From contig JANQQY010000560.1 in assembly GCA_028284845.1 (NCBI GenBank), forward strand, positions 1-18,825: a DNA stretch of 18,825 bases, given 5' to 3'. The position numbers were made by a program, and so were the translations under genes. Numbering within the stretch: position 1 is the first letter of the stretch; each line of letters starts with the position of its first letter. Positions 1 through 6,529 of the stretch are shown here, piece after piece. The notes below the pieces were generated by a model, which saw nothing but the letters and a program-made list of their open reading frames with translations, was not told the origin of the DNA and ran no database searches. Origin of the DNA: Spirochaetales bacterium (GTDB taxonomy: Bacteria > Spirochaetota > Spirochaetia > DSM-27196 > SLST01).

Positions 1-1457
1 ACGCCCAACCCAATGGTAAGCGCGGGCAGGCCAAAAAGTGCGGCGGCAAGCCCGACTCCTACACCCGACCAGAGCGCACCCGTATTCTGTACGCCTCCCA
101 CCAGCGCAGCGACGGCTCCTGCCTGCGGCGCGGGCAGCTCCGCGGTTCCAACTCCACCAAATGAGCGTAGCAGCGCGACAAAGACAAAGACGGTGACAAC
201 CGCACCGATCAAGCCCCCCACACTCTCACCAACGATCTGATGTGACGGCTGCGTTCCAAATCGGTAGCCGGCACGGAAGTCGTTCATCACATCGCCGGTC
301 AGACCGGTCGCGACGGCGACAACGGCTGCGACCGTCACGAGCTCAAGGGTTGCCTCAGGCGCCCAAATGCGTACGACCAGCATGACGAGGATACCCAGGA
401 GTTCCATCGGATTCACGCCGGTCTCACCGGTGAGCTGAGCAGAGATATAGGTGACCAGCACAATGCCGGCCATCGCGGTGAGGCTGCTCGCAAGCCGAAG
501 ATCGGTGAGCGTGATCAGAGCAACGAGGGCGAGTGCTGCAGCAGTGGGAAGCCACCACGACCACGAACCAAGCTGGATTCCCAATGCACCTCGAGCGGCG
601 ACCGACTCCGATTCGCCCGACTCATCGTTCGCAGACGCGGCAGACTTCGAACGAACGATCAGCGAACGAAGCGCACTACCGGTCCCGGCTCCAAGGAGGA
701 GCCCGATCCCCAGCGTGCTTCGGAAGGCGCCGGCCACACCGGCATCGGCGAACCACCCAAGACCAATCCCAATGGGGACCATGAGATGGTAGGCGACCAC
801 AGCTGCACCAAGCCAGGTGAGCGTGTAGAGAGGTCCAATCACAAAGCCGATCCCAGCCGCGAGGGGTGAGAGCCAGAGACTCAGATCAAAGTTACGAGCG
901 GCGAGTCGGCGACTCGACAGAACCACGGGAAAACGTGGAACCAGATCGCGGAGCGCGGTGAACCCCGCACTGAGGGCGAGACTACCAAAGAGCGTGCGGG
1001 CTCGCTTGCCGCCTTCGTCACCCGCAACAACGGTGTCGTAGGCAGCTTGACCAATGGGATAGGGAGGGCCGCCGTCGCGGATGAAGTGCGGTCGCAGGAG
1101 CCACGTCATAACGAGTCCCGCGAGGGTTCCCGCAACTGTGATACCCAGGAGCGCAGCGATTCGTGGCTCCGCAGAGGCGTTGAGGATCCAAATGGCCGGT
1201 ACGGTAAACGCGAATCCGCCGGCGACCATCGCGCCGGCGCTCATCGTGGTGTGTGCGACGTTGATCTCCGCATTACTCGTGTTGCCAAGCCCGCGTAATA
1301 CGGCCATCGATACAATCGCGACAAAGATGGTCGGCCACGGAAGGGCGCCAAGCCTCAGCGCAACGTAGATGCTGCTGCTGCTTATTACGACCGACCCGAG
1401 AGCACCTATGATCACAGCCCGAACCGTTAGGGACCGGGCACTTTGTGAAGTTTCCAT
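1..1457 (-). CDS. OPT (oligopeptide transporter) family permease, C-terminus cut by window edge
   Basis: Reading leftward from an ATG at 1457, an open frame runs off the window after 485 codons. The product is strongly hydrophobic, with many membrane segments. OPT-like signatures seen are YVALRLGALPWP near residue 31, PPYPIGQAAYDTVVAGDEGG near 131, GFVIGP near 205, and TGDVMNDFRAGYRFGTQPSH near 387, which matches the TGD-x-D-x-x-x-GY-x-x-G-x-x-P pattern of the family. OPT proteins are proton-coupled importers of peptides, or of metal chelates in the YSL branch; the substrate here cannot be read. A charged, Ser-rich loop lies near residues 268-288. The gene is divergent from the CoA-transferase, 95 bp away, so it might import a substrate for that cluster, which is inference. 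The ATG has no Shine-Dalgarno site and sits 6 nt after a -10-like box, so the mRNA may be leaderless. Confidence 0.88.
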   Translation of the reverse strand, partial: METSQSARSLTVRAVIIGALGSVVISSSSIYVALRLGALPWPTIFVAIVSMAVLRGLGNTSNAEINVAHTTMSAGAMVAGGFAFTVPAIWILNASAEPRIAALLGITVAGTLAGLVMTWLLRPHFIRDGGPPYPIGQAAYDTVVAGDEGGKRARTLFGSLALSAGFTALRDLVPRFPVVLSSRRLAARNFDLSLWLSPLAAGIGFVIGPLYTLTWLGAAVVAYHLMVPIGIGLGWFADAGVAGAFRSTLGIGLLLGAGTGSALRSLIVRSKSAASANDESGESESVAARGALGIQLGSWSWWLPTAAALALVALITLTDLRLASSLTAMAGIVLVTYISAQLTGETGVNPMELLGILVMLVVRIWAPEATLELVTVAAVVAVATGLTGDVMNDFRAGYRFGTQPSHQIVGESVGGLIGAVVTVFVFVALLRSFGGVGTAELPAPQAGAVAALVGGVQNTGALWSGVGVGLAAALFGLPALTIGLG

Positions 1458-1463
1458 GAGGAT

Positions 1464-1492
1464 AGAATACGGCAGCAGCCGCGCGCTCGCAA
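1464..1492 (-). promoter_or_regulatory. Candidate leaderless promoter of the OPT gene
   Basis: On the minus strand TTGCGA (1492-1487) is followed by a 17-bp spacer and TATTCT (1469-1464), then 6 nt and the ATG at 1457. The expected transcription start falls at or next to the A of the ATG, which would give a leaderless message. The -35 and -10 boxes each match 4 of 6 consensus bases. Confidence 0.4.
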
Positions 1493-1523
1493 CGGACGAT
1501 GTGGCGCGGGGAGCGAGCGCTCG
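1483..1523. promoter_or_regulatory. Inverted repeat between OPT and CoA-transferase genes, possible operator
   Basis: GCGCTCGC (1483-1490) and its exact reverse complement GCGAGCGC (1513-1520) are separated by 22 bp. The right arm also lies inside a perfect 10-bp palindrome, CGAGCGCTCG (1514-1523). The element overlaps the predicted OPT -35 and lies just before the TAGAAT box (1525-1530) of the plus-strand operon, so a regulator bound here could control both directions. The arms are GC-only and could arise by chance. No regulator gene is in the window. Confidence 0.25.
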
Positions 1524-1524
1524 G

Positions 1525-1547
1525 TAGAATGATCGAACCCCAGGAGG
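1525..1547 (+). promoter_or_regulatory. -10-like box and Shine-Dalgarno site of the CoA-transferase operon
   Basis: TAGAAT (1525-1530, five of six consensus bases) precedes AGGAGG (1542-1547), a full Shine-Dalgarno sequence 5 nt before the ATG at 1553. No good -35 box is found 16-18 bp upstream of TAGAAT. The Shine-Dalgarno site decides the start: an upstream in-frame ATG at 1499 would begin before the -10 box. Confidence 0.5.
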
Positions 1548-1552
1548 CACCC

Positions 1553-2743
1553 ATGGCGAAACCACTCTCCGGAATCAAGGTTCTCGATCTGACTCGCGTA
1601 CTCGCAGGCCCGTTTTGCACCATGCTGCTCCAAGACCTTGGCGCGGAGGTACTCAAGGTCGAGATGCCTGAGAAGGGCGATGATTCGCGCCATTTTGGTC
1701 CATTCAAGGAGGGCAGGAGCCTCTACTTCATGAGCATCAATCGCGGCAAGCAGAGCATGACGCTCAATCTGAAGACCGATGAAGGGAGGGAGATTCTCCG
1801 GAAGCTCGTCAGCGAATCCGACGTTCTGGTCGAAAACTTTCGACCCGGCGTGATGGAGAAACTCGGACTCGGCTGGGACGCCCTTCACCAACTCAATCCC
1901 CGGCTGGTCTACGCGGCTAGCTCGGGCTACGGGCATACCGGACCGGACTCACAGAAACCTGCCTACGACATTCTCGCTCAAGCCGAAGGCGGAATCATGA
2001 GCGTGACCGGGTGGCCCGGTCAGGATCCTGTGCGAGTTGGAGCGTCTCTTGGTGACATCACTGCAGCGCTCTTCACGGCGAACGGCATCATGGCGGCGCT
2101 CTATCAGCGGGAGAGCACCGGTCTTGGCCAGAAGGTCGATGTCTCAATGCTCGATTGCCAGGTCGCCATTCTTGAGAACGCACTGGCCCGCTACCAGGTG
2201 ACGCAGACTCCTCCGGTCCCACTCGGCAATAGGCACCCAACGATCACTCCCTTCCAAGCGTTCAAAACGGCGGACGACTACATCGTCGTCGCGATGGGCA
2301 ACGACGCCCTCTGGGCCTCCTTCTGTACGGCCGTCGATCGCGAGTCGTGGATCCAAGATGAACGATTCGCAACCAATCGAGCTCGGACCGAGAACATCGA
2401 TACCCTCAACACCGACGCGCTCGAGCCGCTCTTCGCCGAGCGTACATCCGAGGAGTGGATCGATCTCCTCCAGAAGGCGAAGGTACCACATGCACGAATC
2501 AACACGATCGACAAGGTGATGGCGCATCCGCAAGTCCTTGCTCGGAACATGGTCGTTGAGGTAGACGACCCCGTGGCAGGACGCGTTCAGATCGCGGGGA
2601 ACCCCATCAAGATGAGCGGACTCGCCGACGAGTCGATGCGACCGCCTATTCCGGAACTGGGTCAGCACACCGACGAGGTACTCGAGAGCCTCGGGCTCTC
2701 GCCCGAGAAGATTCGTTCACTGCGCGAGAGCGGGACGGTCTGA
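1553..2743 (+). CDS. CaiB/BaiF family III CoA-transferase
   Basis: This 396-residue protein matches family III CoA-transferases, which move CoA between carboxylic acids through aspartyl-CoA thioester intermediates in the cytoplasm. Family features are the N-terminal strand and loop GIKVLDLTRVLAGPF (residues 7-21), LGAEVLKVE (29-37), NRGKQSMTLNLKTDEG (63-78) and ADVxVENFRPG-type sequence near 90-99. The catalytic aspartate is expected at D168 in GASLGD, aligning with Asp169 of Oxalobacter formyl-CoA transferase (GAALGD, from memory). The length is normal for the family. The start is fixed by AGGAGG 5 nt upstream. The stop overlaps the amidase start in TGATG, so the two are probably translationally coupled. 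The substrate acid cannot be read; by context it would be a product of the amidase or of the hydroxylase pathway. Confidence 0.92.
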   Translation: MAKPLSGIKVLDLTRVLAGPFCTMLLQDLGAEVLKVEMPEKGDDSRHFGPFKEGRSLYFMSINRGKQSMTLNLKTDEGREILRKLVSESDVLVENFRPGVMEKLGLGWDALHQLNPRLVYAASSGYGHTGPDSQKPAYDILAQAEGGIMSVTGWPGQDPVRVGASLGDITAALFTANGIMAALYQRESTGLGQKVDVSMLDCQVAILENALARYQVTQTPPVPLGNRHPTITPFQAFKTADDYIVVAMGNDALWASFCTAVDRESWIQDERFATNRARTENIDTLNTDALEPLFAERTSEEWIDLLQKAKVPHARINTIDKVMAHPQVLARNMVVEVDDPVAGRVQIAGNPIKMSGLADESMRPPIPELGQHTDEVLESLGLSPEKIRSLRESGTV

Positions 2744-4080
2744 TGGACCATCGCCCGCTCCCTATGAGCGCCCTGGCTTCCGTGAACGACGGATCGGAGA
2801 AGAGCATCCGAAAGCAGTGGCGTGAGATCCTCGATCGGATTGAGGAAGTGGAGCCGCGTATCAAGGCACTCGCAGTTGGTCCTGACGGGGAGCCTGCCGA
2901 ATCTGCCTCCGCTCGTAGAGATCGCGTTGAGCTCGAGCTTGATGCCCTCTTTCGTACCTACCCGGATGAGGCGGATCGAAGTGGCCGGCCGCCGCTGTTC
3001 GCGGTTCCGATTGGCGTGAAGGATATTTTTTCGGCAAGCGGCTTCCCTACCCGCGCAGGATCTCGACTCCCAGCGGATCTCTTCTTATTGCCGGAAGCAA
3101 CGAGTGTCTCCAGGCTCCGGAACGCGGGGGGGATCATCATTGGCAAGACCGTAACAACTGAGTTTGCCTACTTTGCTCCCGGGCCGACGACAAACCCGTG
3201 GAAGCAGGATCACACCCCCGGCGGGTCAAGCAGCGGATCGGCGGCATCCGTATCTGCCGGCTTTGCTTCAGTCGCGCTGGGAACACAGACGATCGGATCG
3301 ATCAATCGGCCCGCCTCGTTCTGCGGCGTGGTGGAATTCAAGCCGAGCTTTGGGCGCGTCCCAACGGACGGCGTCTTCCCGTGCTCGGTCTCCGCTGACC
3401 ACGTGGGTATCCTGGCTGCCGATGTCGCAACGGCCGCCGCCGCGGCCGCGGTTCTCGTGGAGCGGTGGAATCCGGCAACCTCGCATCCAGGTTCGCACCA
3501 CCATCTGGTCCTCGCGGACGACGCCTACGCAGCTCAAGCGGACGGTGAGATTCGGGGCGCGCTATCAGAAGTTGCGGAGCGTTTGGGAGACGGATGGGAC
3601 GTTGAAAAGGCGGAGATATTCTCCTCGATCGAATCCCTCAACGAGGTGCATCGCTCTATGGTCGCGCGCGAGTTCGCCGACGTTCATCGCGACTGGATCG
3701 CGTCATACAAAGAGCTCTACGCGCCACAGAGTCGTGAGCTTGCGGCACAGGGTGAGCGCGTGACCGACGCTACCCATTCAGCCGTCATCGCCGGTCGAAT
3801 GGAGCTTCGATCCCAGCTCGATGCGATGATGCGAGAGGCAGGGGTCCTCGCGATTCTCACGCCGAGTGCTCCTGGTGCGGCGCCCGCGGGACTAGACGTT
3901 ACCGGATCCCCGCTGCTCAATCTCCCGTGGACATACGCAGGAATGCCAACCGTCACGCTTCCTATCGCGGTGAATCGAAACGGCCTCCCGCTGGGGCTTC
4001 AGCTGGTGGGGAGGTTCGGCGAGGACGAGGGCCTTCTCGCGATGGCAGCGGAGCTCGAGGCAACGATCGCCTTTGCGTGA
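2743..4080 (+). CDS. Amidase signature family hydrolase
   Basis: This 445-residue protein belongs to the amidase signature family, which hydrolyses amides with a Ser-cisSer-Lys triad. By spacing these are K93 in GVKDIF, S162 in GGSSSGS, and nucleophile S186 in QTIGSIN; the 24-residue gap between the two serines equals that recalled for FAAH (217 and 241). The usual DTGGSIR around the nucleophile is changed to QTIGSIN, losing the Asp and Arg, while the following PASFCGVVEFKPSFGRV is normal. The start overlaps the CoA-transferase stop (TGATG); a second in-frame ATG lies at 2764. The 3' end overlaps the NTPase start by 8 bp. Lacking any GatB or GatC neighbour, it is unlikely to be the tRNA amidotransferase GatA. 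It could act on a ring-opening product of the nearby hydroxylase pathway; the substrate is unknown. Confidence 0.9.
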   Translation: MDHRPLPMSALASVNDGSEKSIRKQWREILDRIEEVEPRIKALAVGPDGEPAESASARRDRVELELDALFRTYPDEADRSGRPPLFAVPIGVKDIFSASGFPTRAGSRLPADLFLLPEATSVSRLRNAGGIIIGKTVTTEFAYFAPGPTTNPWKQDHTPGGSSSGSAASVSAGFASVALGTQTIGSINRPASFCGVVEFKPSFGRVPTDGVFPCSVSADHVGILAADVATAAAAAAVLVERWNPATSHPGSHHHLVLADDAYAAQADGEIRGALSEVAERLGDGWDVEKAEIFSSIESLNEVHRSMVAREFADVHRDWIASYKELYAPQSRELAAQGERVTDATHSAVIAGRMELRSQLDAMMREAGVLAILTPSAPGAAPAGLDVTGSPLLNLPWTYAGMPTVTLPIAVNRNGLPLGLQLVGRFGEDEGLLAMAAELEATIAFA

Positions 4081-4591
4081 CGGGAAGCCCATTCACATCG
4101 TGACCGGCCCCGTGCGTTCGGGAAAGACCACACGGCTTGCCCGCTTCCTCGAGTTCAAACGAGCGGAGGGTGTCACCGTTGGAGGTGTGATGGCTCCCCT
4201 CGTCAACGGAGAGCGTCATCTTTCGCTCTTGCCGGCGGACGACTCGCACCCGCCCCGGTCCCTGACTCAACGTGAAGGCGAGACGACGCTCTCTATTGGA
4301 CCGCACCTTTTTAGCGAAGCTGCCTTCGCGTGGGCACGGAATCACATAGAGGATCTTCTTCGGCACATCCACGGCGACTTAGTCGGAAGCTCCGGCTCTC
4401 TTATCGCCATTGATGAGGTTGGTCCGCTTGAGTTGCGCGGCGAGGCGCTCGAACCTGCGGTCTCGGCGGCGATCGAGGCTGCGCGATCGGCGGGCGGGCC
4501 GGAACTGATTCTGGTAGTGCGCGATCGGCTCGTGGACAAGGTGGTGGGTCACTACGGACTCTCCGATTGGTCAGCGATCTTGGATCTGTAG
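4073..4591 (+). CDS. THEP1-like nucleoside-triphosphatase (P-loop NTPase)
   Basis: This 172-residue P-loop protein has Walker A GPVRSGKTT (residues 12-20) right after the first strand IHIVT, and Walker B LIAIDEVGPLEL (110-121). The IDE-[IV]-GP-x-E signature is typical of the THEP1/NTPase_1 group of small nucleoside triphosphatases. Relatives are often found beside molybdenum hydroxylase and MocA genes (recall, not searched), so a role in cofactor insertion or enzyme maturation is a reasonable inference. The start is TTG at 4073, overlapping the amidase stop by 8 bp; it is the only in-frame start that keeps the first beta strand, and the next choice (GTG near 4100) would cut into it. The 3' end overlaps the convergent MocA-like gene by 40 bp. 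Confidence 0.75.
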   Translation: MRDGKPIHIVTGPVRSGKTTRLARFLEFKRAEGVTVGGVMAPLVNGERHLSLLPADDSHPPRSLTQREGETTLSIGPHLFSEAAFAWARNHIEDLLRHIHGDLVGSSGSLIAIDEVGPLELRGEALEPAVSAAIEAARSAGGPELILVVRDRLVDKVVGHYGLSDWSAILDL

Positions 4592-5193
4592 CGCTCAAAG
4601 TCCTCATCCGAATCGAGGTCGAGAACGACCTCCTCGCGATGGGTCTCAACGACCTCGACGGGAAAGCGCGAGAGAACCCTCCGCATTGGACCCTCATCCG
4701 ATCGCAGCGAGAGCGCGTGGTCGATCACGCTCTGATGAATGAGCACGGGATGTCCGCGCCTTCCGTTCCAGACAGGCACAAAGGCCGCAGCCCCGCTCTC
4801 GTGCTCGCTTGAGCGGCGACCATCGCCGGACCGTGCCGCGAGATCGCCGAAGATCCCGGCGTGCAGATCCGGAAGATCCGCGGGCGCCACGAAGAACCAT
4901 CTGCTTGAAACCTCTCTGAGCCCCGCCTGAACCGAACTGAACATCCCGTTCTCAAAGTCAGCGTTGTGGACCGGAGTAAGCTTCGAACTCGACACCCCCG
5001 ACGCGAGAGCGGCGGTGAGTACGGCGTCGGCCTGATGCCCGGTGACCAGAATCACCCTGCGACACACAGCGGCATTCCGAACCGATCTTGCAACGAGAGG
5101 CTCGCCGTCGATCTCACGGAGCAGCTTGTGCTCGGATGAGCGAGACGATAATCCGGCAGCAAGAAGGACGCAATCGCACTCGATCGGCTTCAT
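4552..5193 (-). CDS. mocA: MocA/MobA-like nucleotidyltransferase (molybdenum cofactor cytidylyltransferase type)
   Basis: This 213-residue protein has the NTP-transferase fold of MobA/MocA. It shows the N-terminal loop VLLAAGLSSR (9-18) followed by HKLL, ENGMFSSVQAGL (81-92), PADLP (104-108, in place of MocA GDQP), RGHPVLI (146-152) and LDLDSDEDF (191-199). MocA joins CMP to molybdopterin to make MCD, the cofactor form of xanthine-dehydrogenase-type enzymes, which fits its place as last gene of the hydroxylase operon. The usual Met-Gly after LAAGxSxR is absent (SRSSEHK). The ATG at 5193 follows GGAG with 9 nt spacing and lies 25 bp after the amidohydrolase stop; open frame upstream of it overlaps that gene and is not coding. 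YgfJ-like relatives of unknown role are an alternative, so the symbol is tentative. Confidence 0.82.
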   Translation of the reverse strand: MKPIECDCVLLAAGLSSRSSEHKLLREIDGEPLVARSVRNAAVCRRVILVTGHQADAVLTAALASGVSSSKLTPVHNADFENGMFSSVQAGLREVSSRWFFVAPADLPDLHAGIFGDLAARSGDGRRSSEHESGAAAFVPVWNGRRGHPVLIHQSVIDHALSLRSDEGPMRRVLSRFPVEVVETHREEVVLDLDSDEDFERYRSKIADQSESP

Positions 5194-5218
5194 TTGGGTT
5201 GGCTCCGGGGGGTACGAC

Positions 5219-6529
5219 TCAGAGAGCGGCCGGACCCGATGCCTGTCGCGAATCACCGGCACGCTGATCTGACGTGATGCGTCCGGTCTTGATGACCAGC
5301 TGCGGCGGTTCATGCGCAGCGAGCAACTCTCGCAACGATCGTGCCCGATGGACGGCAAGGTTTGCGACGTTTCCTCGAGCGATCTCAAAATCCGGCATGC
5401 CCAAGACGCGGGCGCCATCAACAGTCAGCATATCGAGGATCGACTCGATGCCCTCCTCGTCAGTCAACCAGAGGAGGTGAGCGGCAAGGAAGCCAACCTC
5501 GAGCATGTTGTTGCGGCCGAACGGGTAGTAGGCGTCTGCGATATCATCTTGGCCGAGCGCAACGGCAATCCCATTGGCGCGGAGCTCCTGAACCGGAGCA
5601 TGGAGTGGTCCCGTGTGCGGATCGCTCACAAGCCCCATCTCCGCCTTCTTCATGAGAGCGACGAGGCGAAGAAGACGCGGCGTCTCGTACAAGGCGAGTG
5701 CACGAGCGTGCTGCGCCGTCACACGACCCTGCCACCCCGCTTCGATCGTCTTCTCAGCAAGTATCTCCAGGGTATGCAAGCTGGCATCACCCGCGTCATC
5801 CACGAGCATCGAGACATCTCGATCGTAACGAACAGCAAGTTCCATCATGAGCCGGATGTGCTCACGCATATCGGGTTCGGTGAACTCGATCCAGGGGATG
5901 CCTCCCACAACGTCCGCGCCATCCCGGAGCGCCTGCTCCACCTCAGCATACGCCCCTTCGTCGCGGAGTACACCGTCCTGCGGAAACGCGACCGCCTGAA
6001 CATCAACACGTCCTTTGTACTCGTCTCGAGCGATCGTCACGGCGCGGATCCCCTCTTGCCGCGCGGTAGTGTCGGTGTCCGCAAAAGCTCTGATATGGGT
6101 CATCCCGTAGCGAACGGCTTGATCAAGCGCGGACCGGATCTGGGGAAGGAGCCGTTCGGTCCGGTAGTGCTTTTTCACCTCTGAGGCGAGTTCGATCGCG
6201 GTCATCGCCCCACCCATATCGCTCGCATGGTAGTGCGAGAGGGCCTCGTCACCCACAAGATCAAGCGTGTTCACTTTGCAGAGATGCAGATGGCCGTTGA
6301 CAAAGCTCTCGGTGACGATGCCGCCGGCAGCGTCCACGAGATGGATTGAGTCACCACTCTCTACGGGTGCTCCGCCGGCTTGAGGCTCAATCGAAAGGTA
6401 GGCACCATCGGCGATCCGGATCGTCCAGAGACGATCCGTAGGTCCGTCGTCTGCTTCCAAACGCCTCAGAGTGTTTCTACGTAACCGGGCGTTGGCGATG
6501 ACGATCGGGCCAGCCGAGTCAGCAGTCAT
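5219..6529 (-). CDS. Cytosine deaminase-like amidohydrolase with altered HCDE motif
   Basis: This 436-residue protein resembles CodA-type cytosine deaminases of the amidohydrolase superfamily, which hydrolyse C-N bonds on heterocycles with one metal ion. Seen are the HxH metal pair H80/H82 in NGHLHLCK, AFPQDG (181-186), VTAQHARAL with H274, and LGQDDIADAYYPFGRNNML (325-343), matching the GHDD-DPWYPLG-N-ML block, with metal Asp near 328. The HCDE motif, holding a metal His and the catalytic Glu in CodA, reads LVDD here (242-245), so both are replaced, which implies altered chemistry or metal geometry. The ATG at 6529 overlaps the large-subunit stop by 11 bp, which fits translational coupling; open frame upstream lies inside that gene. 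It probably acts on a hydroxylase product or a related heterocycle; the substrate is unknown. Confidence 0.85.
   Translation of the reverse strand: MTADSAGPIVIANARLRRNTLRRLEADDGPTDRLWTIRIADGAYLSIEPQAGGAPVESGDSIHLVDAAGGIVTESFVNGHLHLCKVNTLDLVGDEALSHYHASDMGGAMTAIELASEVKKHYRTERLLPQIRSALDQAVRYGMTHIRAFADTDTTARQEGIRAVTIARDEYKGRVDVQAVAFPQDGVLRDEGAYAEVEQALRDGADVVGGIPWIEFTEPDMREHIRLMMELAVRYDRDVSMLVDDAGDASLHTLEILAEKTIEAGWQGRVTAQHARALALYETPRLLRLVALMKKAEMGLVSDPHTGPLHAPVQELRANGIAVALGQDDIADAYYPFGRNNMLEVGFLAAHLLWLTDEEGIESILDMLTVDGARVLGMPDFEIARGNVANLAVHRARSLRELLAAHEPPQLVIKTGRITSDQRAGDSRQASGPAAL

Noticed and set aside
1499..1552. N-terminal extension of the CoA-transferase from an upstream ATG
   Set aside because: AGGAGG sits 5 nt before the ATG at 1553, and the family sequence begins right after it.
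5312..6184. A 290-codon plus-strand open frame opposite the amidohydrolase
   Set aside because: No motif, no start signal, and antisense to a well-supported gene.
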